A stretch of 64,000 nt of DNA from Paenibacillus sp. FSL R5-0766 (lineage in GTDB: Bacteria > Bacillota > Bacilli > Paenibacillales > Paenibacillaceae): positions 62,001 through 126,000 of the forward strand of contig NZ_CP150227.1 in assembly GCF_037971845.1 (NCBI RefSeq), read 5' to 3'. A model generated the notes under the pieces. It had not been told where the DNA came from and searched no databases. It saw only the letters and a list, made by a program, of their open reading frames with translations. Within the stretch, counting starts at the first letter, position 1, and each line of letters begins with the position of its first letter. A program made the position numbers and the translations under genes. This document shows, piece after piece, positions 35,349 to 43,565 of this stretch.

Positions 35349-35380
35349 GGACTCGAGCGATCTCGCTCGGGTCCTTTTTT
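35349..35380 (+). terminator. tRNA-Ser terminator
   Basis: GGACTCGAGCGA (35349-35360) pairs with TCGCTCGGGTCC (35363-35374) and is followed by six T. Confidence 0.93.
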
Positions 35381-35523
35381 GCGTTGTGAGTTTGTTAAAC
35401 GTAGTTAGCATACAGGTTGGCGACCGATGTATACGTTGCACAGTACAACGTTATATTTGGAATAAGGTTAATATGTATAAAAACATCTTCATCGCCGCAC
35501 TTTATAGGAGTGGAGGTGGTAAG

Positions 35524-35862
35524 ATGAACCGCGAGTTAAACATCGATCAGACAGAGCTTGTAGGGGCTTGGCAAGAACGTTTGCCTCAAGTCCTGAATGT
35601 TGGAGACCAGGCTCAGGTAATGGCCGATGAAGCCGATCAGCAGGCGATTCGGATACACATTGCTACAGCAGGGCACGAGATGTACTCTTTTGATTTCAAA
35701 TGTGCATATGTCGATTCCCGTGAAGTCAGCGTACAGCTAATTGATGTGGAACGGGATGGACGAACGACTGATGAGCGTACAGAACCGATTCAGGAACTGG
35801 CTCACGATTATACACGGCACATTCATGAATGCGCCCAGTCGTTACAATCCCAGACGAGATAA
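35524..35862 (+). CDS. small hypothetical protein, 112 residues
   Basis: An acidic, soluble protein with no signal peptide or membrane segment. Predicted mixed alpha/beta with a central segment HEMYSFDFKCAYVDSREVSVQLIDVERDG and an amphipathic C-terminal helix; one cysteine. ATG at 35524 is chosen because GGAGGTGG stands just upstream; the frame is open back to 35386 without a ribosome site. It is followed 29 nt later by a 58-residue gene and then by an sspP-like spore gene, so a sporulation role is possible. I do not recognise the family. Confidence 0.75.
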   Translation: MNRELNIDQTELVGAWQERLPQVLNVGDQAQVMADEADQQAIRIHIATAGHEMYSFDFKCAYVDSREVSVQLIDVERDGRTTDERTEPIQELAHDYTRHIHECAQSLQSQTR

Positions 35863-35891
35863 TAGCCTGAAATTTGAAGGAGTGAACTCAA

Positions 35892-36068
35892 TTGACTAAA
35901 GCCAAAGCGGGAGTAGACAAAAACCTGCAAAATGTAGTCGATGATCTGGAGCAGCCTGCCGTAAACAGTCATCATGCCCAGCAAATTCAGCAAGATATTA
36001 ATGATCGTCGTCATCAGGATGCACTGAATCATGACAAAACGGAAGATAGGGACCCATCCCATTCCTAA
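35892..36068 (+). CDS. small hypothetical hydrophilic protein, 58 residues
   Basis: A TTG start with AAGGAG 9 nt upstream (35877-35882) opens a 58-residue frame beginning MTKAKAGVDKNLQN. It is rich in Gln, Asn, Asp and His, with no hydrophobic stretch, like many spore-core and coat peptides. It lies between the 112-residue gene and the sspP-like gene, in the same orientation and with short gaps (29 and 22 nt), so the three are probably one transcript. The function is unknown; it is not one of the alpha/beta-type SASPs. Confidence 0.65.
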   Translation: MTKAKAGVDKNLQNVVDDLEQPAVNSHHAQQIQQDINDRRHQDALNHDKTEDRDPSHS

Positions 36069-36090
36069 CCAATGATGAGGGGGCAATAAT

Positions 36091-36243
36091 ATGAGCAAAC
36101 CAAAAACAATTCCCGTACCGGAAGCACAAGCATCCGAACAGCATCGTCATTCATCCAAACGCTCTTCCATGCAGGAACCATTATCCGGTTCCAAAAAAGT
36201 AAAAAACCAAAATCATGTGGATCATTTGAATCCCCAAGGTTAA
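36091..36243 (+). CDS. sspP: small acid-soluble spore protein P-like
   Basis: A 50-residue, Lys/His/Ser-rich protein with the diagnostic EPLSGSKKVKNQNH core of the SspP family (CotL in older naming), a minor spore-core protein made late in the forespore. The N- and C-terminal tails differ from those of B. subtilis. The ATG has GATGAGGGGG about 8 nt upstream. In B. subtilis sspP is with sspO; here its neighbours are two unrelated small genes. In that organism expression depends on the forespore factor sigma-G; a promoter of that type was not identified here. Confidence 0.85.
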   Translation: MSKPKTIPVPEAQASEQHRHSSKRSSMQEPLSGSKKVKNQNHVDHLNPQG

Positions 36244-36261
36244 TAGAAGAAACAGATTCAA

Positions 36262-36297
36262 GCAAAAGTCCCTTGTTACCTAACAGGGGGCTTTTGC
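36262..36297. terminator. terminator after the small spore gene
   Basis: GCAAAAGTCCCTTGTTA pairs with TAACAGGGGGCTTTTGC. A very stable stem whose own A and T ends serve as the runs. Confidence 0.8.
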
Positions 36298-36476
36298 GTA
36301 TTCATACATATATAAAGACAGGCACATGGTTATTCCCAAGCTGACATAGGTCTTTGTAGCCATTTTAAAGAGGAAAGATCACATTTTTCCCAAATTAGGT
36401 TTCGGTATCTGACGATATGGTATATCATTGATATTGAATTACTTTTTTTGGGGTTATCACGAGAGGAGAGAAACAA

Positions 36477-37571
36477 ATGACTAAACGTATGGGGGCGCTT
36501 CTTCTTACGTTGCTGTTGACCGTATCTATGGCATTGACAGCATGTAGCAGCAAGCAGGAACCAAAAGAGGCATTGAAGACGGCTGCGGCCAATGCTTCCA
36601 AATTGACTTCGTATGAAATGAGTTCCAACTTTACAATTAATGAATTGAGCTATAAACCTGGGGATGCTTCACAAACGGATCCTACTATGACTCAGTTTAT
36701 GAGCATGCTGAAGGATGCTCAGTTGAATGTAACAGGTGTATACCAAAGTGAGCCAATGCAGACCGAGATGACTCTTGGCATCGAGCTTAAAGGCGATATG
36801 GGTATGACCTTTAACATTCCAATGGTGATGACGGCAGAGAAACTCTATGTGAAAGTGCCGAACATTCCGTTCTTCCCGATTCCGGAGAACGTTGTAGGTA
36901 AATTCCTGGAACTTGACCTGAAAGAACTGGCTGAGCAAGAGGGTACGGAATGGAACCCGGATGCTATGGACGCAGCCAAAACTCAAAAGCTGAGCAACGA
37001 AGTCATGGACGCAGTGCTGAGCGAGTACGATCAAGCTAAATTCTTCAAAAATCTTGACACCAAAGATGCACAACTTCCTGAAGGTGTAGATGCGAAGCAG
37101 GTTGTACAATTCTCGGTGAATAATGACAATGTTAAAGAAGCAGTTACTGTACTGGTAACAAAAGCTATGCCTAAAGTATTGGATATTCTGTCCAAAGAGG
37201 AATATCGTGAAATGCTGCAAATGGATCAGGCTGATATCGACAAAGCTAAAGAAGATCTGAAAATCACTGAGGCAGATCAGGCTGAAATGGCTAAAGACTT
37301 GGATAAATTGAAAGATGTTTTGACAATTAACCAATTCAACATCGATTTCGCATTGGACAAAAACGACTTCCCGGTATATCAAAAGATGGTCGCTGATGTG
37401 CTGATCAAGCCAGAAGATACAAAAGACGAAGTGAAATTGGCATTTACCGGTTCCAATACGTACACCAAGATTAACGAAAAAGCAGCATTCAAAATCAACA
37501 TCCCTACTGGCGATGACGTAATTACTATGCAAGAGTTCGAAGAACTGATGAACGCTTCATACGGATACTAA
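36477..37571 (+). CDS. secreted lipoprotein of unknown function
   Basis: 364 residues with a lipoprotein signal peptide ending in the lipobox LTAC (cysteine at about residue 22). The mature part is acidic, with many Met, Asp and Lys residues, and looks like the LolA/LppX-like beta-sheet lipoproteins of Firmicutes that begin with an EALKTAAANASKLTSYEM-type helix. That segment, then GIELKGDMGMTFNIP, suggests binding of a hydrophobic ligand in a half-barrel, but this is inference. GAGAGGAGAG precedes the ATG. It stands alone between terminators. Confidence 0.8.
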   Translation: MTKRMGALLLTLLLTVSMALTACSSKQEPKEALKTAAANASKLTSYEMSSNFTINELSYKPGDASQTDPTMTQFMSMLKDAQLNVTGVYQSEPMQTEMTLGIELKGDMGMTFNIPMVMTAEKLYVKVPNIPFFPIPENVVGKFLELDLKELAEQEGTEWNPDAMDAAKTQKLSNEVMDAVLSEYDQAKFFKNLDTKDAQLPEGVDAKQVVQFSVNNDNVKEAVTVLVTKAMPKVLDILSKEEYREMLQMDQADIDKAKEDLKITEADQAEMAKDLDKLKDVLTINQFNIDFALDKNDFPVYQKMVADVLIKPEDTKDEVKLAFTGSNTYTKINEKAAFKINIPTGDDVITMQEFEELMNASYGY

Positions 37572-37587
37572 TCTCGCTGAGTTCAAA

Positions 37588-37651
37588 TAAACCGTCTGTG
37601 ATTCAAGTGAGGGATAATCTCCTTCCGCTTGGATACAGGCGGTTTCTTTTT
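37588..37651 (+). terminator. lipoprotein gene terminator
   Basis: Long imperfect hairpin: AAACCGTCTGT with ACAGGCGGTTT, inner pairing between TTCAAGTGAGGG and CTTCCGCTTGGA, then CTTTTTG. Confidence 0.82.
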
Positions 37652-37726
37652 GTTACACAGCGTATGAGGGGAATCCGCAAAATAATTGATCTTTGATTTT
37701 GAATGGTGGCTGGTGATCTATACAAA

Positions 37727-37768
37727 TAAAACCGCACTCTCTCCTACATAGCTAGAGTAGTGCGGTTT
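37727..37768 (-). terminator. terminator for the acetyltransferase gene
   Basis: AAACCGCACT and AGTGCGGTTT form the stem. On the minus strand it is followed by TTTT-A-TTT. It may also act on the plus strand. Confidence 0.8.
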
Positions 37769-37836
37769 GGAATATTAAATTTGTATATTGTTGAATTGGA
37801 AATACAGACAGCTTTGTGGTGGAAATTCTAAATCAG

Positions 37837-38406
37837 TTAATTCGCAAGTTCGTCCAAGTCTTCAGCAAGCACAGCATAGATCTGATGATCCTGATATTTG
37901 CCGTTGATCTTGAGGTATTTGCGAGCAGTACCTTCAAACTGGAATCCGTTCTTCTCCAGTACGCGCTGTGAACCTTTGTTGGAGGGCAATACCGCAGCCT
38001 GAACCCGATTTAACTTCAGCGCACGGAAGCCATAAGCTACGGCCAGTTTAACCGCTGCTGTCATTCGTCCGCCACCCTGATAATCTGGATGGATAAAGTA
38101 ACCCATATCCGCATAATTGGCAACGCCCAGTACGACATTGTTGATACTTACTTGTCCAATCAGCAGGCTGTCTTTAATGGTATAGATTCCAAATTGATAT
38201 CCTGTACCTTCTTCTGCTGCCTTGACCCGATCCTCAATCCGCCGAGTCTGAGCATCCAGTGTATAGAATTCATCGTCTCGCACGGGTTCTACAGACTGGT
38301 AGGGGACGCGTGTGACCTGAATCAGGTCCAGATAGGACTGTGTATCCTGGGGTGTGAGCAACCGAAGGCTTATGCCATTGGCTGTATCATAGAGTGTTAG
38401 TGCCAT
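37837..38406 (-). CDS. GNAT acetyltransferase, RimJ/RimL type
   Basis: 189 residues. The acetyl-CoA loop QGGGRMTAAVKLAVAYGF and the C-terminal VLPSNKGSQRVLEKNGFQFEG block are typical of N-acetyltransferases acting on ribosomal protein N-termini or other amines; the closest well-known relative is B. subtilis YdaF/RimL-like. ATG at 38406 has AAAGGAAG at 9 nt; the 25-codon upstream extension lacks a ribosome site. The true substrate is unknown. Confidence 0.88.
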   Translation of the reverse strand: MALTLYDTANGISLRLLTPQDTQSYLDLIQVTRVPYQSVEPVRDDEFYTLDAQTRRIEDRVKAAEEGTGYQFGIYTIKDSLLIGQVSINNVVLGVANYADMGYFIHPDYQGGGRMTAAVKLAVAYGFRALKLNRVQAAVLPSNKGSQRVLEKNGFQFEGTARKYLKINGKYQDHQIYAVLAEDLDELAN

Positions 38407-38640
38407 TACAGCACACTTCCTTTCTAATTGGGATGTTTGTAGTGCTATATGAATTGAACTAAAGAATATTACACTTGCCACTCCGATGACAGAACAACTT
38501 TCCGATCGCTGTTATCCCCCGATTTTTCGATTCTATATTATAGAGGTGGAAATCTGGGGATAAAGGCGAACGCGTTGCTTCTTCAGGTCATTTCTGTCCT
38601 CTACGTTCTCGTGTAAATGTTTAGTTTCAATTTATATAGT

Positions 38641-39141
38641 TTATTTTTTACGCAGACTTCTGAAAAATTGAGTTAGCATCGTGGAGCATTCAGGCTGGAG
38701 GATATCTGGAATAACCTCGGTGCGATGGTTAAAACGAGGCTCCTGTAGCAGGTTCATCAGTGTACCTGCACAGCCTGCCTTGGGATCAGCCGTACCATAG
38801 ATTACGCGGGGGACCCTTGATTGTACAATTGCACCTGCACACATTGGACAAGGTTCCAATGTGACGTACAGAGAACAATCCAACAAACGCCAAGCTCCGA
38901 TGGTCTCGCTGGCCTGACGAATAGCGACCATCTCTGCATGGGCGGTGGAATCCAGTGTAGTTTCACGCAGATTGTATCCCCGACCAATAATTTGGTTATT
39001 TTGTACGATTACAGCTCCAATCGGCACTTCCCCAAGAGCCTCAGCTTTGTAGGCCTCGGCAATGGCCTCCCGCATCCAGTGCTCATGCTGAGCTTCCTCA
39101 GATAAATGCTCAAGATCGGACTGAAGAAAATGGTCAGTCAT
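38641..39141 (-). CDS. tadA: tRNA-specific adenosine deaminase TadA
   Basis: Deaminates the wobble adenosine of tRNA-Arg(ACG) to inosine. The zinc-dependent deaminase motif HAE (in DSTAHAEMVAI) and PCPMCAGA are intact. 166 residues. AAGGAG lies 9 nt before the ATG. In B. subtilis tadA follows the tRNA-Ser gene in the same direction and precedes scr and dnaX; here it is on the opposite strand and those genes are absent, so this is a rearrangement point. Confidence 0.96.
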   Translation of the reverse strand: MTDHFLQSDLEHLSEEAQHEHWMREAIAEAYKAEALGEVPIGAVIVQNNQIIGRGYNLRETTLDSTAHAEMVAIRQASETIGAWRLLDCSLYVTLEPCPMCAGAIVQSRVPRVIYGTADPKAGCAGTLMNLLQEPRFNHRTEVIPDILQPECSTMLTQFFRSLRKK

Positions 39142-39203
39142 TACTATATAACTCCTTCCAAAATCGTTTATTCAGCGAACAAGTATTCGGGTTGTTAACA
39201 TGT

Positions 39204-39285
39204 TGTGTATAGAATTGTGGATAACCATGTAGTTGCTCACATAGTTATAAACAAACTATCCACAAGCCTGTGGGTATGTGGATAA
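39204..39285. promoter_or_regulatory. DnaA-box cluster in the tadA-kinase divergent region
   Basis: Two perfect DnaA boxes TGTGGATAA (39216-39224 and 39277-39285), one 8/9 box CTATCCACA (39256-39264, opposite orientation) and two 7/9 boxes (TGTGTATAG at 39204-39212 and TGTGGGTAT at 39269-39277) lie in 82 bp. The perfect boxes share orientation. The full divergent gap is 332 nt. Confidence 0.75.
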
Positions 39286-39385
39286 ATATAGTGATTAATT
39301 TCATTGTAGGGTTCGAAAATGCAAAAAACAACGAATTTCGAGCTTTTCAGTCATTCGGTAACTTTTGGACACAGGTCAATTATCC

Positions 39386-39414
39386 TTTTCAAAAAGACAT
39401 ACAAGCGTTATGAT
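39386..39414 (+). promoter_or_regulatory. candidate kinase promoter
   Basis: TTTTCA (39386-39391), 17-nt spacer and TATGAT (39409-39414), 100 nt downstream of the DnaA boxes. Confidence 0.4.
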
Positions 39415-39473
39415 GGAGATAGGTTTTGCCATATATCGCCAGAGGGTACAAGCCGAGAGGTGAACAAAAAAAC

Positions 39474-41813
39474 TTGTCTATTAAAACGAAATTATCCATG
39501 ATTATGTCGTGCTCAGTGCTCGTTATTTTAGTGTTGAATATCGCACTGAGTTATTATACTACAGAAGAGAATCTGAGGCAGGACAGTGAAACCAAGATGG
39601 TGCTCACTGCAAAGCAGATTGCAATTTCTGTCGAACAGAATCAATACAGTTCGGATTATGTAAAACGGCAGATTGGAAACAATCTGTGGCTTGCTGCTGT
39701 CATGGCGGCTGAAGAATTGGACCCGGATATTAATAATATCACAAATGAAGAACTTGTACGCTTGAGCCAAAAGGTCGGCGTCTCACATATTTCGTTAATG
39801 GAGCAGACGGATGATGACATCGTTGTTAGCCGCTCTTCGGATCCGAGAGAAATCGGGCTGTCCACCAAATCCATGACCTATTGGTATCAGGCCTTTAAGC
39901 AGTTGTTTGAAAAACAACAGGTGACGATTCCCCAAGGGCAGAAGTTGGAGCATTTCTGGTCAGATGGATTCGAATATTCAACCTCCAGTCCTTCGGATAT
40001 TGATATCTGGGGTTACTACCATGATGGAAAGAGAAACTACATAATCAATCCTTTCTATAATAATACGGAAGTTGATGACTATGTGAAAATCTCTAGTCCG
40101 GATGAGATTTTGAATAAAATCCGTGAGGTCAATCCCTCCATTCTGGAGATTACAGGCATCAATCCGTTGACTTTTGGCAGCCCGAACATGGGTGATGACG
40201 GAAGAGATTCAAACTTTAGCAAGTTGAATAACAGACCAATTCGTTTTGGTACATACCAGTATGGTTCTACGGATGAGGATCATCGTGCTGTGGTACGCGC
40301 CATTCGAACAGGGCAAAATGTATCTTTTGTCAGTGAAACGCATGAACAGAAGGTACTGAAGAGTTTTATTCCCATTTTCACACCCAATCAGTCTTCCTAT
40401 GTAATCAGTATTGTCATGGACTATAAGCAAATATCCTCCATGGTATCTGAGCAGTTGGTGAGCCATGCCTCCATATCGTTGGTTTTGCTGGAGATCGTGA
40501 TCTTTGGTAGCTATCTACTCGCAGGGTATATTACACGTCCGATCCAATCCATACTGGGAAAAGTGAATGATGTAGCGGATGGGCACTTTGATTTCCGTCT
40601 GAAAGTACGGAGGAAGGATGAACTTGGCCAACTAGCCAATCGTATTAATGCCATGATTCGTAATCTGGGCCATTATACGAGCCGTCTGAAACAGATGTAT
40701 GAAGAGAATCGGGCGGTGAAAGAGCATCTGGAGTCCATTATCAATCAGACAGCGGATGCCATTCACATTACGGATCTTGAAGGAAAAGTGCTGCGGGTTA
40801 ACCGGGCATTTGAACAATTATATGGCTTTCGAAGTCGTGAGGTGGAAGGCCGTAATCTGAAGATCATCCCACCAGAGGCAGAAGAAGAAATGAAACGTCA
40901 GCATGCCCAACTCGTTGAGGGAATGTCCATTACGTCCAACGAAACCACCTGGATGAAGAAAGACGGGACCCGAGTAGAGGTCAGTGTCAGTACGGCTCCG
41001 GTACGAGACGAGGCTGGAGAGATTACCGCGCTGATTAGCGTCTCCAGGGACATTACAAGTCGTAATCGGATGGAAGAGCTGCTCAGACGTTCTGAGAAGC
41101 TAACAACCGTGGGCCAGCTTGCAGCAGGTGTGGCACATGAGATTCGTAATCCACTGACCACGCTGCGCGGATTCCTGCAGTTACAGCAAGAGAGCAACAA
41201 GCTGAATCATCGTCATCTGGATCTGATGTTATCGGAGCTGGATCGCATCAACCTTATCGTTGGTGAATTTCTGATTCTGGCCAAACCGCAGGCGGTTCAT
41301 TTTCAGAATCGGGATATTCGTTTTATTCTTGGCGATGTCATCTCGTTACTGGATAGTCAGGCGCATCTGCATGGTGTAGAATTTGTACTGCGTGCCTCAT
41401 CTGATTCGGCTATGGTACACTGTGAAGAGAACCAATTGAAGCAGGTATTCATCAATTTGCTGAAAAATGGTATGGAGGCCATGCCAAATGGAGGAAGTAT
41501 CCATATCAAGCTCAAGCATGACGAGCAGTCGAAACGCGTCAGAATTGAGATTAGGGATGAAGGTATTGGTATCCCGGAAGAGATGATGCCTAAGCTTGGG
41601 GAGCCTTTCTTTACGAATAAAGAGTCTGGAACAGGGCTTGGCCTGATGGTCAGTCAGCGCATTATTCAATCACATAAGGGCATGATGGATATTAAAAGCG
41701 TCATGAACAAGGGAACAACGGTTATTATTGAACTGCCTGCATCCGAGCAACAATCGGAAGTCATTGAGGTAGATCAGGTAACGGATGAACCACTTACAGA
41801 TGAAGAGAAATAG
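39474..41813 (+). CDS. membrane PAS-containing histidine kinase, sporulation-kinase type
   Basis: 779 residues: transmembrane helix 1 (about 8-28), a large extracellular sensor domain (about 30-325, Cache-like), helix 2 (about 330-352), HAMP (about 355-405), PAS with PAC (about 420-535), HisKA with phospho-acceptor in AAGVAHEIRNPLTTLRGFLQL-like sequence and an HATPase domain (N box NLLKNGMEAM, G1 DEGIGIP, G2 GTGLGL). The GVAHEIRNPLTTLRGF segment is the mark of kinases feeding the Spo0F/Spo0A phosphorelay. TTG at 39474 with GAGAGGTGA is preferred over 39426. No partner response regulator is adjacent, also typical of sporulation kinases. Confidence 0.87.
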   Translation: MSIKTKLSMIMSCSVLVILVLNIALSYYTTEENLRQDSETKMVLTAKQIAISVEQNQYSSDYVKRQIGNNLWLAAVMAAEELDPDINNITNEELVRLSQKVGVSHISLMEQTDDDIVVSRSSDPREIGLSTKSMTYWYQAFKQLFEKQQVTIPQGQKLEHFWSDGFEYSTSSPSDIDIWGYYHDGKRNYIINPFYNNTEVDDYVKISSPDEILNKIREVNPSILEITGINPLTFGSPNMGDDGRDSNFSKLNNRPIRFGTYQYGSTDEDHRAVVRAIRTGQNVSFVSETHEQKVLKSFIPIFTPNQSSYVISIVMDYKQISSMVSEQLVSHASISLVLLEIVIFGSYLLAGYITRPIQSILGKVNDVADGHFDFRLKVRRKDELGQLANRINAMIRNLGHYTSRLKQMYEENRAVKEHLESIINQTADAIHITDLEGKVLRVNRAFEQLYGFRSREVEGRNLKIIPPEAEEEMKRQHAQLVEGMSITSNETTWMKKDGTRVEVSVSTAPVRDEAGEITALISVSRDITSRNRMEELLRRSEKLTTVGQLAAGVAHEIRNPLTTLRGFLQLQQESNKLNHRHLDLMLSELDRINLIVGEFLILAKPQAVHFQNRDIRFILGDVISLLDSQAHLHGVEFVLRASSDSAMVHCEENQLKQVFINLLKNGMEAMPNGGSIHIKLKHDEQSKRVRIEIRDEGIGIPEEMMPKLGEPFFTNKESGTGLGLMVSQRIIQSHKGMMDIKSVMNKGTTVIIELPASEQQSEVIEVDQVTDEPLTDEEK

Positions 41814-41831
41814 ATGAGGTGAGATTACCTT

Positions 41832-42533
41832 TTGCGTATTAATAAATTTATTAGTGAAACAGGTTACTGCTCCCGGCGCGAAGCAGACAAGTTGGTGGAT
41901 AGCGGTCAGGTAACGATTAATGGAACTAAGGCTGAGCTAGGCAGTCAGGCAGAAGAAGGCGACGATGTAAGAATCAATGGCAAACCGATCAAGGAAAAGA
42001 GAAAACACGTATATATCGCGCTGAATAAACCGATCGGGATCACAAGCACAACCGAGCAGCATATTCAGGGGAATATCGTTGATTTTGTCGGGCATGATGA
42101 ACGTATCTTCCCTATTGGACGTCTGGATAAGGACTCGGAAGGTTTGATCCTGATGACCAATGATGGCGATATCGTTAACCGGATTCTTAGAGCAGAAGGA
42201 CGCCATGAGAAAGAGTATATCGTTACTGTTGATCGATCTGTAACCCCGAGTTTCCTTAGAGGTATGAGCACCGGGGTTAAGATTTTGGGTGAAATGACCC
42301 TGCCTTGTACAGTGACCCGGATGACGGATCGAGTATTCCGTATCATCCTGACTGAAGGAAAGAACCGTCAGATTCGGCGGATGTGCAGTGCCTTTGGCTA
42401 CGAGGTTCGTAAGTTGAAGCGTATTCGGATCATGAACATTCATCTTGGAGAAATGGCGACAGGTTCATGGAGAGAGCTTACCGCTGCTGAAAAAGCGGAG
42501 CTGGGCGGTCTGTTGGACTATTCACTGGAATAG
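41832..42533 (+). CDS. rluF: 23S rRNA pseudouridine synthase RluF-type
   Basis: Isomerises a uridine in 23S rRNA helix 75 (U2604 in E. coli). An S4 RNA-binding domain (1-60, with INKFISETGYCSRREADK) precedes the catalytic domain with the active aspartate in GRLDKDSEGL (about residue 99) and QIRRMC. The whole sequence follows E. coli RluF closely. 233 residues. TTG start with GAGGTGA 9 nt upstream, 18 nt after the kinase stop, so probably co-transcribed with it. Confidence 0.92.
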   Translation: MRINKFISETGYCSRREADKLVDSGQVTINGTKAELGSQAEEGDDVRINGKPIKEKRKHVYIALNKPIGITSTTEQHIQGNIVDFVGHDERIFPIGRLDKDSEGLILMTNDGDIVNRILRAEGRHEKEYIVTVDRSVTPSFLRGMSTGVKILGEMTLPCTVTRMTDRVFRIILTEGKNRQIRRMCSAFGYEVRKLKRIRIMNIHLGEMATGSWRELTAAEKAELGGLLDYSLE

Positions 42534-42563
42534 TTGATTCGACTTTGACTAATTAACTGATTG

Positions 42564-42600
42564 AAGCCCTGCTTTCCGAAAAGGAGCGCAGGGCTTTTTG
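42564..42600 (+). terminator. rluF terminator
   Basis: AAGCCCTGC (42564-42572) pairs with GCAGGGCTT (42588-42596), followed by T. Confidence 0.9.
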
Positions 42601-42685
42601 GTATAGGATCAATGACGACAGGTGAATCTTCGCAAATAGTGTGAAAAAATGTAGAGATAAACCAAGCATAAGCTTTATATAAACC

Positions 42686-42725
42686 AAAAAGACCGTTCTC
42701 CTTGTACCTGGAGAACGGTCTTTGG
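42686..42725 (-). terminator. motAB terminator
   Basis: AAAGACCGTTCTCC pairs with GGAGAACGGTCTTT; five T follow on the minus strand. Confidence 0.9.
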
Positions 42726-42746
42726 TTAATGAATCGCTGCAGGCCT

Positions 42747-43565
42747 CTAGTTTCCTTCGCCAACGGCTTTTACATTTGTATTGTTACTTTGATACTTCCG
42801 AATGATAGATACCTCTACACGGCGATTCTGTGCCCGTCCGGTATTGGTGTCATTGCTGGCAATCGGGTGATACTCTCCATAACCACTTGGTGTGAATTTG
42901 GAAGGGTCCAATTGTGTGTTCAGCAACAGGATTTTCAGGAAGTTGAGCGCACGATCCGCACTCAGATCCCAGTTATCCTTATATTGGTTGTTCGAAATGG
43001 GAATATTATCGGTATGCCCGGATACCACCACTTCATATTCAGGGAACTCCTGCAGCATGCTTGAGATCGCTTTGGCGAGGGATCGTGATTCAGGCTTCAC
43101 ATCTGCTCGGCCTGAGGAGAACAGGGCGTTATCACTGATGGTGATCTTCAATTCAGATTGATTCAGCTTGGTGTTCAGCTGGTCGGAAAGCCCGTTCTTC
43201 GAGATATACTGGTCAAGCCGTTTCTTGAGCTTCTCCAGATTCTCTTGCTCTTTCTGAGCCATCTGAGCATCGGTGATCTGATTTGGTGATTTTTTCGTAA
43301 TCTCCTCAGGCTGTTCTTTCTTCTTACCAAGATCAGCACCCGGAGTTTCAGGATTCATGGAGCTATAATCAAGGACACCTGATCCACCATTCAATGCGCT
43401 GCTTAGTGCGGAAGCCATTTGTTCAAACTTACCCGCATCAATGGAACTCATGCCGAACAACACAATAAACAGAGCGAGCAACAAGGTCATCAAGTCGGAA
43501 TAAGGGAGCAACCAACTCTCGTCTGCATGCTCTTCATGTGGCTCATGCTTCTTAGCCTTTTTCAC
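42747..43565 (-). CDS. motB: flagellar motor stator protein MotB
   Basis: Proton-channel and peptidoglycan-anchoring half of the flagellar stator. The single transmembrane helix (about 22-42) contains the essential aspartate in PYSDLMTLLLALF; the C-terminal OmpA-like domain (about 135-255) binds peptidoglycan (VSGHTDNIP, NRRVEVSI). 272 residues. Its start overlaps the motA stop by 14 nt, so the two are coupled. The region between the helix and OmpA domain is Gln/Lys-rich and should form the plug and linker. Confidence 0.95.
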   Translation of the reverse strand: MKKAKKHEPHEEHADESWLLPYSDLMTLLLALFIVLFGMSSIDAGKFEQMASALSSALNGGSGVLDYSSMNPETPGADLGKKKEQPEEITKKSPNQITDAQMAQKEQENLEKLKKRLDQYISKNGLSDQLNTKLNQSELKITISDNALFSSGRADVKPESRSLAKAISSMLQEFPEYEVVVSGHTDNIPISNNQYKDNWDLSADRALNFLKILLLNTQLDPSKFTPSGYGEYHPIASNDTNTGRAQNRRVEVSIIRKYQSNNTNVKAVGEGN

